Shown: positions 1 through 9,287, counted from the stretch's first letter. The stretch is DNA of 64,000 nt from JAFCUW01 sp049897565 (GCF_049897565.1 NZ_JAFCWM010000020.1:29249-93248), one strand, 5' to 3'. Notes: generated by a model from the sequence alone, not told the origin. Made by a program: numbers and translations.

Positions 1-2
1 CG

Positions 3-632
3 GTGCTGATGCAAACCCAGGTCTTTTTCACCGCGCTGTTCGGCTTCGTGCTGCTGCGCGAGCATGCCAGCCGTTCGCTGCTGGCCGGCCTGTTCATCGC
101 CGCCCTCGGCATCACCTGCTTCGCCCTGAACTACCTGGCGCCGGGCGCCGACACCGGCGGCACCACGGCGGCCGGCTTCGTGCTGGTGCTTGGCTCGGCG
201 GCGATGTGGGCGGCGTCGAACATCGTCGTGCGGCGCGCGCAGCAAGCCACGCCGCAGTTCGAGGTGGTGCCGTTCATGGTATGGAGTTCGCTCGTGCCGA
301 TCATCCCGTTTGCCCTGCTGTCGCTGGCGTTCGACGCGCCGGCCACGCGCTGGCAATGGACGTCGGCGCCGCCGTCGACGTGGCTGTCGCTGGCCTACCT
401 GGGCTGGTTCGCCACCATCCTCGCCTATGCGCTGTGGACCGGGCTGCTGAAACGGCACGCGCTGAACCGGGTGGCGCCGTTCAGCCTCGGGGTGCCGGTG
501 GTGGGCATCAGCTCCGGCATGCTGGTGCTGGGCGAATCGGTCAGCGCCTGGCAGTGGGCCGGTGTGACGCTGGTGGTGGCCGCTCTGGCGACCGTCATGT
601 TTGGCCCGCGTCTGCTCGAAAAGCGCGGATAG
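3..632 (+). CDS. EamA/DMT-family permease, 3' part
   Basis: Inner-membrane transporter of the drug/metabolite (EamA) superfamily; members export amino acids or other small metabolites, and the substrate cannot be read here. The visible 209 residues hold about seven hydrophobic segments and cover most of the second EamA repeat, with a typical end segment (WAGVTLVVAALATVMF) before a short charged tail. A full family member has about 290-310 residues and ten helices, so roughly the first 90 residues lie left of the window. The first codon given is only the frame, not the true start. No neighbour indicates a substrate. Confidence 0.85.
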   Translation: MLMQTQVFFTALFGFVLLREHASRSLLAGLFIAALGITCFALNYLAPGADTGGTTAAGFVLVLGSAAMWAASNIVVRRAQQATPQFEVVPFMVWSSLVPIIPFALLSLAFDAPATRWQWTSAPPSTWLSLAYLGWFATILAYALWTGLLKRHALNRVAPFSLGVPVVGISSGMLVLGESVSAWQWAGVTLVVAALATVMFGPRLLEKRG

Positions 633-726
633 CGCCTTCACCAGCGACTTCCAGTGCTGTAAAATTGGCGCCTGATCCCATGCGCCCCCACGCTCTTGCC
701 ATGCCCATCATCGACGCGCAGCATAC

Positions 727-2778
727 ATGAAGCTGCGTACCTACTACCTGCTGCTGGCTTTTTCGATCGTACTGCCGGCGGCGGTGTTTTGCACCATCGC
801 CCTGAAGGTACTGCTCGAAGCCCAGCACGACTCGGCCATCGAACGCATTCAGGGCAGCGTGCGGCTGGCGTCGATGGTGATCGACAGCGATAAGCGGCGC
901 GCCGAAGCGGTGCTGCGCGCACTGGCCGGCTCCGGCGCCATGGCCGACGGCGACCTGCGGCGCCTCCACGATGAAGCGCATGCGGTCAATGCCGGCAGCG
1001 GCGCGTGGATCATCCTGTATGACCGCAACGGCGAGCAACTGGTCAACACGCGCCACGCATTCGGCAGCGGAAAACTGCCGATCAGGCCCGATCCGCAGCA
1101 GGTGGCCACCCTGCTCGCCATCGGCAAGGCGCACGTCTCGGGGATGCGCTGGGGTGCTGAACTGAAGAACAATTTCGTCATGGTCGAAGTGCCGATGAAG
1201 TCGCGCTCGGGCGAACAGTACATCATCGGGCAGGCGTTCTCGCCGGCGTTTTTCAACCGTTCGTTCGCCGGCAACGCGATTCCGCCGAGCTGGCGCGTGA
1301 TGGTGCTCGACTCGACCGGCACGGTGAATGCACGCAGCCTCAACTCGGCCGCGTAGGTCGGCACCAGGGCCAAACCGGAACTGCTGAAGGCGATCGCCAA
1401 CTCCGCGGCCGGCGTACTGCGCCACGACACCGCGGAAGCGGTTGAAGTGTCCGACGTCTACACGCGGATGGCCGGATCGGAGTGCCCGATCATGGTCGGC
1501 GCGCCGGTGGCCGAGATTGACAGCTCGGTGTGGCGCGGCATCGGCGCCATCGCCATCGGCCTTTTCATCGCGATGGCGGCGGCGTCCTGGAAGCTGGCGA
1601 CCGCCTGCAGGAGGAAGTGCAATCGCGTGCGGCCGCCGAGCGGGAACGCAACCAGTTGCTGGTGCTCGAGAAGGATGCGCGCGCGCCGAACAACAGAATG
1701 CGGCGAAAGACGAATTTCTCGCCATGCTGGGCCACGAGCTGCGCAATCCCTGTCGGCGGTGGCCAGCGCCGTGCACATCCTCGACAGCGAACGCGAAGTC
1801 GACCCGTCGCTGCTGGCGCGCGCGCGCAACGTGGTGCGGCGCCAGACCGATCACCTGCGCAAGCTGGTCGACGACCTGCTGGAAGTGAACCGCGCGCTGA
1901 TGGGCAAGCTCACGCTCGACAAGTCGCTGGTCGACCTGGGCGAAGTGGCGCGGCGCTGCGTCGAGACGCTGCGGGCGGGCGCGCGCACCGCGCACTTCAA
2001 GTTTCACGTCGATACGGTGGCGGCGACCGTCGATGCCGATCTCACCCGGCTGGTGCAGATCATCGACAACATCCTCGACAACGCCGTCAAGTACAGCCCT
2101 GACGGCGGACGCGTCGACGTCGTCGTGCGCCACGCCGACGGCTGGGCCGAACTGGTGGTGCGCGATTCGGGCATGGGGATCGCGGTCGAACTGCTGCCGA
2201 AGGTATTCACGATTTTCGTGCAGGGCGCGCAGTCGCTGCAGCGCGTGCAAGGCGGCCTCGGGATCGGCCTGTCGCTGGTACGCCGGCTGGCGGAGATGCA
2301 CGGCGGGACGGTGTCGATCGACAGCGCCGGCAGCGGCAAAGGCGCCAGCGTGACGGTGCGCCTGCCGCTGCTGGCGCAACCGGCACACAGCGCGCCGGCG
2401 AACGCCGCCTCAAGCAGCGCAGCGCTGCGCCGCGTTCTGCTGATCGAAGACAACGAGGACGCGCGCGACATGATGGCGGCGCTGCTCGAACTGCTGTCGT
2501 GCGACGTGGCCACCGCTGCCACCGTCCCGCAAGGCATCGCGCTGGCGCAGGCGCGCCAGCCGGAGATCGCCATCATCGACATCGGCCTGGCCGGCATGGA
2601 CGGCTACGCGATCGCCAAGGCCTTGAAGGACGACCCGGCGACAGCGCTCATCGCGCTGACCGGATACGGCAGCGCGGCCGACCGCCAGCGCGCATTCGAT
2701 GCCGGATTTCAGCATCACTTCACCAAGCCGATCTCGATCGAACAACTTGAGCTTGCACTCTCGCCAACTGCGTTGTGA
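727..2778 (+). pseudogene. hybrid sensor histidine kinase/response regulator, broken by a stop and three frameshifts
   Basis: Read through its lesions, this encodes a membrane hybrid kinase: N-terminal helix (LLLAFSIVLPAAVF), periplasmic sensor of about 240 residues, second helix near 1540-1590, coiled linker, HisKA box (GHELRNP), HATPase_c (N box DNILDNAVKYS, G boxes DSGMGI and GLGIGLS) and a C-terminal receiver (phosphoacceptor in IIDIGLAGMDGY). Frame 1 is cut by TAG at 1354-1356. The coding frame then slips three times by one missing base: near 1595 (before GDRLQEEV), near 1685 (before AEQQNAAKDEF) and near 1750 (inside HELRNPLSAV). All three sit in or next to short G or C runs, and together they restore frame. 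This is genuine decay or a patch of poor base calls. The intact C-terminal piece starting at 1447 has no H-box histidine in frame and would not work as a kinase. Confidence 0.85.
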
Positions 2779-2940
2779 GCGCACAACTGATCAGGGCGCC
2801 CGAGGCGATAGCCGACACATTGTGATTGCGGCAGAAATGTTTTTCGTGGGAGTATAGTCCTTCCTTGTTCCACCTCAACCCGGTGAAACGACGCGCGGCT
2901 CCGGCCTTGCGCGCAACTTGTGCTACCGCCAAAGGCCGCC

Positions 2941-3600
2941 ATGCAGCTCGACCCCTTGTCCTTCCCCGACCCGCGTACGTTGGGCAACAGGGCCATGGCG
3001 CTGGCCATGCTGGACGCGCTGATCTGCCCCGAATTCGAGTACCGCTATTTCACGTTCGACGCCGCCTGGGGCGACGATGAGCAGATGGGCGCGATGCGCA
3101 ACGGCGATGGCGACCACTGGTTCCTGCACCTGTCCGACAGCGGCGCCGCATTGAAGGGATACGTGCAGGAGCTCGAGCACAGCGACACGCGCGCACTGGC
3201 GCGCGAAGTGCAGCGCCGCGTCCCCGCCGACTTCAACTCCTTTCTGCACGAGCCGTCGTTCGCGATGGACGCGGTGAGTTACTTCTACTGGCGCCGCAGC
3301 GGCGACCACGCCTGGACCAAGGTCGCGCACCCGGAACCGGGCCTGACGCAGTGCGCCGACGGCTCTGTCGACTACCTGTCGATCCTGCTCGCGCCGGCCG
3401 ACTGCTACTACGATTACGCCACCGACTACTTCGAATGCGAGCCGCCGATTGCCAGCATCGACCATATCTACGGCATGGCGCCGCTGACGCCGGCGATCGT
3501 CAAAAGCCTCAATCCCCAGCTGTCGATGGCGGAAGCGCAAGCGGCGGCCGCCGCGATTGGGTATCCGCGGGTCAGCGCTCGCGCCAGCCTGCCCTGTTAA
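2941..3600 (+). CDS. hypothetical protein, 219 aa
   Basis: Unrecognised acidic soluble protein of 219 residues with no signal peptide or membrane segment. It is rich in aromatic and acidic residues (EYRYFTFDAAWGDDEQMG, DCYYDYATDYFECE) and has a segment DGDHWFLHLSDSGAALKGY that recalls small uncharacterised bacterial proteins without an assigned reaction. The start is placed at ATG 2941 because AAAGG lies six bases upstream; the open frame extends seven codons further upstream to 2920. Base composition matches the surroundings. Transcribed alone, and it ends directly before the palindromic repeats at 3.6 kb. Confidence 0.7.
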   Translation: MQLDPLSFPDPRTLGNRAMALAMLDALICPEFEYRYFTFDAAWGDDEQMGAMRNGDGDHWFLHLSDSGAALKGYVQELEHSDTRALAREVQRRVPADFNSFLHEPSFAMDAVSYFYWRRSGDHAWTKVAHPEPGLTQCADGSVDYLSILLAPADCYYDYATDYFECEPPIASIDHIYGMAPLTPAIVKSLNPQLSMAEAQAAAAAIGYPRVSARASLPC

Positions 3601-3601
3601 A

Positions 3602-3713
3602 AGCTGGTGTCAGGTCTGACATTCGCACATTTCCTAAACTAAAAGCTGGTGTCAGGTCTGACATTCGAACATTTCATGAAGACGAAATGTCCGAATGTCA
3701 GACCTGACACCGG
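3602..3713. repeat. GTCAGACC-family repeat, subtype A, three copies
   Basis: Two direct copies of a motif starting AGCTGGTGTCAGGTCTGACA and running on into ATTCG(C/A)ACATTTC lie at 3602-3634 and 3642-3675. An inverted copy follows at 3683-3710. Copies two and three form a hairpin of about 28 bp with one mismatch and an eight-base loop. The cluster fills the gap between the end of the upstream hypothetical gene and the end of the convergent yecE-like gene, so it could terminate transcription from both sides. The same sequence recurs as a perfect hairpin at 45961-46026. Confidence 0.9.
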
Positions 3714-3715
3714 TG

Positions 3716-4489
3716 TTAACGCGGCCCCAGCAGATCCTGCAGCGCGACCGCGTTGGTTGTCGCCGCGCCCGCCGCCGTATTATCGAACACGACCCACACG
3801 GTGCGCCCCGCCGCGGTATGCAGCCGCAGGTCGACCGCCAGCTCGGCGATGTAGTGCGGCTCATACGACGAATAGTAGATGCGCGGTGAACCGTGCAGCC
3901 GCACGTACATATCGGCGGTGGTCGGCACGGGCGGCCCGTCTTGGCCCTTGGCCGGATCGGCGATCACGCGCGTGATGTCATGGTCGGCCAGCAGATGGGT
4001 GGCCTCGTCGCCAAACCAGCTCGGATGGCGCGCCTCGCACGCGACCATGCAGCCAAACGACTGCTTCAGCAGCTTCAGAAAATCGGCCGCCGGGGCAGTG
4101 TCGAACTCGAACTTGGGTGGCAGCTGCATCAGCACGCAGCCGAGCTTTTCGCCGAGCGCGCCCGCCTCGAGCGCGAACTGGCGCAGCAGCGGCTGGCACG
4201 CGAGCAGGCGGGCGTCGTGCGTGATCGCGCGCGGCAGCTTGACCGAAAAGCGGAAGTGCTCGGGCACGCTGTCGGCCCAGCGCGCGTAGGTCTGCACGCG
4301 GTGCGGCTTGTAAAAGCACGAGTTGATTTCAACGATAGGAAAGGTCGCGGCGTAGCGTTCGAGGTGGCTGCCCTCGTCGGAAAACGACGGTTTGTTCTCG
4401 CGCGGGATGGTCCAGCCGGCGCAGCCGATCAGCGCCCGGCCGGGTTCGACCAGCAGCGGGTGCTTAAGTTGGTTGTCAGTGAAGGACAT
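3716..4489 (-). CDS. DUF72 (YecE-like) protein
   Basis: Cytosolic TIM-barrel-like protein of the DUF72/YecE family, 257 residues, the usual length. Family hallmarks are visible: GCAGWTIPRE near the N-terminus, the block IVEINSCFYKPHRVQTYARWADSVP, KLPRAITHDARL, LMQLPPKFEFD, CEARHPSW, and a C-terminal YVRLHGSPRIYYSSY. The biochemical function of the family is not established. Translation starts at ATG 4489 on the minus strand. It is monocistronic, convergent with the gene at 2941 and divergent from trxC. Confidence 0.88.
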   Translation of the reverse strand: MSFTDNQLKHPLLVEPGRALIGCAGWTIPRENKPSFSDEGSHLERYAATFPIVEINSCFYKPHRVQTYARWADSVPEHFRFSVKLPRAITHDARLLACQPLLRQFALEAGALGEKLGCVLMQLPPKFEFDTAPAADFLKLLKQSFGCMVACEARHPSWFGDEATHLLADHDITRVIADPAKGQDGPPVPTTADMYVRLHGSPRIYYSSYEPHYIAELAVDLRLHTAAGRTVWVVFDNTAAGAATTNAVALQDLLGPR

Positions 4490-4580
4490 CGTTAAATTTT
4501 ACGACAGAAGAAAACTTCCCCCTGGCACGTTTGGCCACGGCTGGGCGCCGAACGGAACGCACAGTGCGCGCCGCTGGTCT

Positions 4581-4586
4581 TACAAT
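4581..4586 (+). promoter_or_regulatory. putative -10 box upstream of trxC
   Basis: TACAAT, one mismatch from the sigma-70 consensus, 30 bases before the trxC start codon. No convincing -35 hexamer is seen at normal spacing, so this is a weak call. Confidence 0.35.
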
Positions 4587-4616
4587 AGCGATCACACCAG
4601 CATGATGGAGGCATCG

Positions 4617-5057
4617 ATGAGCGACCCTGTACACGTAGTATGTCCGCACTGCGACGCGGTGAACCGGCTCAGCGCCGAGCGCCTGGCCGACCAGCCCGTG
4701 TGCGGCAAGTGCGCAAAGGGACTGTTCGTGGCCAAGCCGCTCGACGTCGACGGTGCGCGCTTTGCCAAGCACATCGGGCGCAACGACATCCCGGTGCTGG
4801 TCGACTTCTGGGCGCCGTGGTGCGGCCCGTGCAAGATGATGGCGCCGGCCTACAACCAGGCGGCGCAAAAGCTCGAGCCGAAAATGCGCCTGCTGAAGGT
4901 CGATACCGAGCAGGCGCAGGAGCTGGGGTCGCGCTACAACATCCGCAGCATCCCGACATTGGCGCTGTTCCTCAACGGTAAGGAAATCGCGCGCCAGGCC
5001 GGCGCCATGGATGCCGGCAGCATCGTCGCCTGGGCGCAGGCGAACGGCGCCAGGTAG
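4617..5057 (+). CDS. trxC: thioredoxin 2 (TrxC)
   Basis: Cytosolic dithiol-disulfide oxidoreductase of 146 residues. The N-terminus carries the zinc-binding pair that separates thioredoxin 2 from thioredoxin 1 (CPHC at about residue 9, CGKC at about 28). The thioredoxin fold follows with active site FWAPWCGPCKMMAP and the cis-proline loop SIPTLALF. The length matches TrxC. ATG 4617 is chosen because TGGAGG precedes it by a few bases and the protein aligns from MSDPVHVVCPHC. An upstream in-frame ATG at 4602 is less likely. TrxC commonly responds to oxidative stress, but no OxyR site was recognised. Confidence 0.93.
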   Translation: MSDPVHVVCPHCDAVNRLSAERLADQPVCGKCAKGLFVAKPLDVDGARFAKHIGRNDIPVLVDFWAPWCGPCKMMAPAYNQAAQKLEPKMRLLKVDTEQAQELGSRYNIRSIPTLALFLNGKEIARQAGAMDAGSIVAWAQANGAR

Positions 5058-5130
5058 ATCCGTACGGCTGCCATGTCGAAACGTTAAGCAGTCCTGTTAC
5101 AATTGTCGAATAGCCATCAAAGGAGAGACC

Positions 5131-5493
5131 ATGTCGCAGCAATTGGTATTAGACACTAACAGCGAAGACGCCAAACAATTTGCCCGGCTGATGTACATCG
5201 CCCATGCGCTGACCTTCTTCTTCTCGCTTGGCATGCTGTCAATCATTCCGGTGATCATCAACTACGTCAAACGCCCGTACACCGAAGGCACGCTCGTCTA
5301 CAGCCACCATACCTGGATGATCCGCTCGTTCTGGTATTACGTGCTGTGGATGGTGGTCGGCGGCGCGCTGTTCGTCACCATCATCGGCATTCCGGTGGCT
5401 TGGCTGGTGTGGGTCGGCGCCTGGGTGTGGAAGGCCTATCGCCTGATCCGCGGCTTCGTCGACCTCAACAACAACCGCCCGATGCCAGTCTGA
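5131..5493 (+). CDS. small DUF4870-like membrane protein
   Basis: 120-residue protein with three predicted membrane helices (ALTFFFSLGMLSIIPVIINYV, FWYYVLWMVVGGALFVTIIGIPV, and the overlapping IPVAWLVWVGAWVWKAYRLI) and short charged ends. The pattern YSHHTWMIRSFWYYVL resembles the DUF4870 or Tic20-like group of small membrane proteins, whose role is not known. AAAGGAGAG five bases before ATG 5131 is a strong ribosome site, and TACAAT at 5098-5103 is a plausible -10 box. It lies between trxC and cheV in the same direction but with its own promoter-like region. Confidence 0.8.
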   Translation: MSQQLVLDTNSEDAKQFARLMYIAHALTFFFSLGMLSIIPVIINYVKRPYTEGTLVYSHHTWMIRSFWYYVLWMVVGGALFVTIIGIPVAWLVWVGAWVWKAYRLIRGFVDLNNNRPMPV

Positions 5494-5584
5494 TCGCCCC
5501 ACCTCGTGATGATTTTCAGCAAGGTGTTCATTGCCTTGCTGAATTACTGTCCCAAAGGACATTCACGACACGAGGACGAGCGAC

Positions 5585-6544
5585 ATGAAATCAGTGCAGC
5601 AGGAAGTCGACGAGCGCAGCAACCTGGCAGGCACCAACAAGTTCGAACTGTTGCTGTTCCGCCTCGGTGGCGACCACAACGGCGAACGTAGCGAACTGTT
5701 CGGCATCAACGTCTTCAAGATCCGCGAGATTGTCGCAATGCCGGAAATTACCGCGATCGCCGGTTCGATGCCGCACGTGCTCGGCGTCGTCAACCTGCGC
5801 GGCGCGATCATCCAGGTGCTCGACCTGCCGGCAATTGCCGGCTGCGTGCCCAAAACTGGACTCAATATCATGCTGGTCACCGAATTTGCGCGCACCACGC
5901 AAGCGTTCGCCGTCGAATCGGTGGAAGAGATCGTGCGGCTCGACTGGAGCCGCGTGCTGTCGGCCGAGCAAAGCGCCGGCAACGGCGGCCTGGTGACGAG
6001 CATCGCGCGGCTCGACGACGATGGCGGCCGGCTGGCACAAGTACTCGACCTCGAAACCATCCTGCGCAACATGACGCCGACCGACCGGCCAGACGTCAAC
6101 CCCGGCACGATCGGCCCGGCGATCAAGCTCAAGCCCGGCGCGGTGGTGCTGGCCGCGGACGACTCGGTGGTGGCGCGCGCGCTGATCGAACAGGGCCTCG
6201 ATGCGGTCGGCGTGCCGTTCATTATGACCAAGACCGGCAAGGAAGCGTGGGACCAGCTGCACGCCATCGCCAACCAGGCCGAGGCCGAGGGCAAGACCGT
6301 CTACGACAAGGTGGCGCTGGTGCTGACGGACCTGGAGATGCCCGAGATGGATGGCTTCACGCTCACCCGCAGCATCAAGAAAAGCGCGCGCTTCAATAAC
6401 CTGCCGGTGGTGATTCATTCTTCGCTGTCGGGGACGACCAACGAGGAGCATGTGCGCAACGTCGGGGCCGATGCGTATGTCGCGAAGTTTTCGTCGGGGG
6501 AGCTGGCGAAGGCGATTCGGGCGGTGGCGAGTAACGAACCGTGA
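5585..6544 (+). CDS. cheV: chemotaxis protein CheV (CheW-receiver fusion)
   Basis: Cytosolic chemotaxis adaptor of 319 residues. Residues of about 15-165 are a CheW-like domain that links receptors to CheA (LFGINVFKIREIV, GVVNLRGAIIQVLDLP). Residues of about 180-315 are a receiver domain with acidic pocket DDS, phosphoacceptor aspartate in LVLTDLEMPEMDGF, switch serine in VVIHSSLSG and lysine in YVAKFSSGEL. CheV receivers are thought to tune adaptation or drain phosphate from CheA. GAGGACGAG lies just before ATG 5585. The other che genes are not nearby, which is common for cheV. Confidence 0.95.
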   Translation: MKSVQQEVDERSNLAGTNKFELLLFRLGGDHNGERSELFGINVFKIREIVAMPEITAIAGSMPHVLGVVNLRGAIIQVLDLPAIAGCVPKTGLNIMLVTEFARTTQAFAVESVEEIVRLDWSRVLSAEQSAGNGGLVTSIARLDDDGGRLAQVLDLETILRNMTPTDRPDVNPGTIGPAIKLKPGAVVLAADDSVVARALIEQGLDAVGVPFIMTKTGKEAWDQLHAIANQAEAEGKTVYDKVALVLTDLEMPEMDGFTLTRSIKKSARFNNLPVVIHSSLSGTTNEEHVRNVGADAYVAKFSSGELAKAIRAVASNEP

Positions 6545-6606
6545 ACCAACGGTTTTTCGTTAGCGGGCCACCGGTTTGACGTCGGGGGTACTGCGGCGGC
6601 TACACC

Positions 6607-6650
6607 GGGTCTGACCCCGTGGGGTCAGACCCCAGACCTGACCCCAGACC
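6607..6650. repeat. GTCAGACC-family repeat, subtype B
   Basis: GGGTCTGACCCC at 6607-6618 and GGGGTCAGACCCC at 6621-6633 form a tight inverted pair, followed by another partial copy (AGACCTGACCCCAGACC, 6634-6650). The cluster sits between the converging ends of cheV and metC, touching the metC stop codon, a position that fits a bidirectional terminator or a REP-like element. Confidence 0.88.
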
Positions 6651-7813
6651 TACAGCGCGCTGAAGGCTTGCTCGATGTCGGCGATCAGGTCGACGGTGTC
6701 TTCGAGGCCGATGTTGAAGCGCACCAGCACCCCGCCATCGCTCCAGCCGCTGCGCATTGCCTGGATCCGGTACGGCATCACCAGGCTGTTGGCGCCGCCC
6801 CAGCTGTAACCGAGTCCAAACAACTCCAGCTGGTCGACGAAGCGGTCGGTCTGCGCTTCCGTGTACCTGGCGTCGAACACCACCGAGAACAAGCCGCCGG
6901 CGCCGCTGAAGTCACGCTGCCAGATGTCGTGGCCGGGGCAATCGGCGAACGCCGGGTGCAGCACCCGGGCGACTTCCGGGCGCGCCTTCAGCCAGGTGGC
7001 CACTTTGCGTGCACTGGCGTCGTGCGCTTCGAAGCGCAGCTTCATGCTCGGCAGGCCGCGCATGACGAGGTAGGCGTCGTCGGGACTGACGCCCATCCCC
7101 AGCCGCATGTGGGCCAGCGCCAGCCGGTCGTTCAACGCGCGGTCGCGCGTGATCAGCGCGCCCATCAACACGTCCGAGCCGCCCGACTGGTACTTCGTCA
7201 GCGCTTGCATGATGATGTCGACGCCACGGTCAAAGCCGCGCAGCGCGAGGCCGGCCGACCAGGTGTTGTCGAGTGCGACCAGCACGCCCTTGTCGTGCGC
7301 CGCCTTGCAGATCGCCGGCAGGTCCGGCACTTCCATCGACACCGAGCCAGGCGCCTCGGTCCAGATCAGCTTCGTGTTCGCCTGGATCATGGCGCCGATG
7401 CCGGCGCCGATCAGCGGATCGTAATAGCGCGCCGTGATGCCGAAGTCGCGCGTGAGCCAGGTGCCCAGCTCGCGGTTCGGATTGTAGACGTTGTCCGGCA
7501 GGAGCACATCGTCGCCGGTCTTGAGCAGCGCGAAGTCGACCATGGCGATCGCCGCCAGGCCGCTCGGCGCCAGCAGGCAGAAGCTGCCGCCTTCGATTTC
7601 GGCCAGCCGCGCTTCCAGCGTGAACGTGGTCGGCGTGCCGTGCAGGCCGTAGGTATAGGCGTTTTTCTCTTTCCACTCGCCCGAGCGCATGGCCTCGACG
7701 TCCTTGAACAGGACCGTCGAGGCGTGGTGGATCGCGGTCGGGAATGCGCTGAAGCCTTCGGGAGCTGCGTAGTCGCTGTGGATCAGCGTCGTTTGCGCGG
7801 ACTTCTTCGCCAT
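6650..7813 (-). CDS. metC: cystathionine beta-lyase
   Basis: PLP enzyme of the Cys/Met-metabolism family that cleaves cystathionine to homocysteine, ammonia and pyruvate in methionine synthesis. 387 residues with the PLP-lysine motif QALTKYQSGGSDVLMG, the phosphate-binding turn APSGLAAIAM and DNTWSAGLAL. N-terminal TTLIHSDYAAPEGFSAFPTAIHHASTV matches MetC rather than cystathionine gamma-synthase. The start is ATG 7813. It begins two bases after the rimO stop codon, so the two are very probably co-transcribed. Its 3' end abuts the repeats at 6.6 kb. Confidence 0.9.
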   Translation of the reverse strand: MAKKSAQTTLIHSDYAAPEGFSAFPTAIHHASTVLFKDVEAMRSGEWKEKNAYTYGLHGTPTTFTLEARLAEIEGGSFCLLAPSGLAAIAMVDFALLKTGDDVLLPDNVYNPNRELGTWLTRDFGITARYYDPLIGAGIGAMIQANTKLIWTEAPGSVSMEVPDLPAICKAAHDKGVLVALDNTWSAGLALRGFDRGVDIIMQALTKYQSGGSDVLMGALITRDRALNDRLALAHMRLGMGVSPDDAYLVMRGLPSMKLRFEAHDASARKVATWLKARPEVARVLHPAFADCPGHDIWQRDFSGAGGLFSVVFDARYTEAQTDRFVDQLELFGLGYSWGGANSLVMPYRIQAMRSGWSDGGVLVRFNIGLEDTVDLIADIEQAFSAL

Positions 7814-7815
7814 GG

Positions 7816-9165
7816 TCAAGCCACCGAGGCCCACAGGTCGTGCGCGTCGGCGGCGGTGACGACGACATCGGCGAATTCTCCGACCACCAGCTTCTTGCCC
7901 GGCATGAGCGAGCGCTTGATGTGGACCACGCCGTCGATTTCAGGCGCATCGGCCGACGAGCGGCCAACCGCTTCGCGGGCGTTGACTTCGTCGATCAGCA
8001 CGCGCACGCTCTTGCCGACCTTGGCCTGCAGGCGCTTGGCGGAGATCTCTTCCTGCAGCAGCATGACGCGGGCGCGACGCTCTTCGCGCAGCTGTTCCGG
8101 CACCGGGTTATCGAGCAGGTTGGCGGTCGCGCCTTCGACGGGCGAATAGGCGAAGCAGCCGAGGCGGTCGATCTGCGCTTCCTTCAGGAAGTCGAGCAGA
8201 TATTCGAATTCGGTCTCGGTCTCGCCGGGGAAGCCGGCGATGAAAGTGGAGCGAATCGTCAGGTCCGGGTTCATCGCGCGCCATGCCTGGATGCGGTCGA
8301 GGTTCTTCTCGCCGCTGGCCGGGCGCTTCATGCGCTTCAAGACGTCCGGGTGGGCGTGCTGCATCGGGATGTCGAGGTAAGGCAGCACGTGGCCGCCGCT
8401 CATCATCGGAATGACCTGGTCGACGTGCGGGTACGGGTAGACGTAATGCAGGCGCACCCACGCGCCATACTGCGCGGCGAGCTGGCCGAGCGCCTCGACC
8501 AGCTGCGTCATGTGGGTCTTGACCGGGCGGCCGTTCCAGAAGCCGGAGCGGAACTTGACGTCGACGCCGTAGGCACTGGTGTCCTGCGAGATGACCAGCA
8601 ATTCCTTGACGCCGGCCTTGAACAGGTTCTCAGCTTCAATCATCAGGTCGCCGATCGGACGCGACACCAGGTCGCCGCGCATCGACGGGATGATGCAGAA
8701 GCTGCAGCGGTGGTTGCAGCCTTCGGAGATTTTCAGGTAGGCGTAGTGTTTCGGGGTCAGCTTGACGCCTTGCGACGGCACCAGGTCGAAGAACGGCTCG
8801 TGCGGTTTCGGCAGGTGCAGGTGGACCGAGTCCATCACTTCGGCCAGCGCGTGCGGGCCGGTCACTGCCAGCACCTTCGGGTGCACCTTCATGATGATGT
8901 CGTCGCCGGCGGCGTCCTTCTTGGCGCCGAGGCAGCCGGTGACGATGACCCTGCCGTTTTCCGCCAGCGCTTCGCCGATGGCGTCGAGCGACTCCTGCAC
9001 CGCGGCGTCGATGAAGCCGCAGGTGTTGACGATGACGAGGTCGGCGCCCTCGTACGACTTGGCCGTTTCATAACCTTCGGCGCGCAGCTGGGTCAGGATC
9101 TGTTCCGAGTCGACCAGCGCCTTCGGGCAGCCGAGCGAAACGAAGCCGACCTTGGGAGCAGCCAT
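7816..9165 (-). CDS. rimO: ribosomal protein uS12 methylthiotransferase RimO
   Basis: Radical-SAM enzyme that methylthiolates the conserved aspartate of ribosomal protein S12. It has the N-terminal UPF0004 domain with three cysteines for the auxiliary cluster (SLGCPKALVDSE, NTCGFID, GCLGA), the radical-SAM motif CNHRCSFC, the signature IPSMRGDLVSRP and a C-terminal TRAM domain. The start is taken at the ATG encoding MAAPKVGFVSLGCPK, where family similarity begins; in-frame ATG 9225 and a further one at 9261 are alternatives, and none has a clear ribosome site. It leads a unit with metC. Confidence 0.92.
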   Translation of the reverse strand: MAAPKVGFVSLGCPKALVDSEQILTQLRAEGYETAKSYEGADLVIVNTCGFIDAAVQESLDAIGEALAENGRVIVTGCLGAKKDAAGDDIIMKVHPKVLAVTGPHALAEVMDSVHLHLPKPHEPFFDLVPSQGVKLTPKHYAYLKISEGCNHRCSFCIIPSMRGDLVSRPIGDLMIEAENLFKAGVKELLVISQDTSAYGVDVKFRSGFWNGRPVKTHMTQLVEALGQLAAQYGAWVRLHYVYPYPHVDQVIPMMSGGHVLPYLDIPMQHAHPDVLKRMKRPASGEKNLDRIQAWRAMNPDLTIRSTFIAGFPGETETEFEYLLDFLKEAQIDRLGCFAYSPVEGATANLLDNPVPEQLREERRARVMLLQEEISAKRLQAKVGKSVRVLIDEVNAREAVGRSSADAPEIDGVVHIKRSLMPGKKLVVGEFADVVVTAADAHDLWASVA

Positions 9166-9287
9166 GGGCGCGGTAACAAGTGAATTGGGTGCGGCGACGA
9201 TTGGAATACGGCGAAGTTCGGACATGGTATGGGGAGGGACGCAGGCAGACGAATCTGCCATTGTACCGCGCCGACGGGCTGGAAGGC

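Noticed and set aside
595..2388. Open frame of 597 codons on the minus strand over the kinase pseudogene
   Set aside because: Composition is that of an antisense frame. The plus strand shows clear kinase motifs across its lesions.
5517..5541. 8-bp hairpin CAGCAAGG/CCTTGCTG before cheV as terminator
   Set aside because: No T-run follows and it is only modestly stable; could be chance or part of the cheV leader.
6668..9183. Long plus-strand frames over metC and rimO
   Set aside because: Shadows; the minus strand holds complete enzymes with catalytic motifs.
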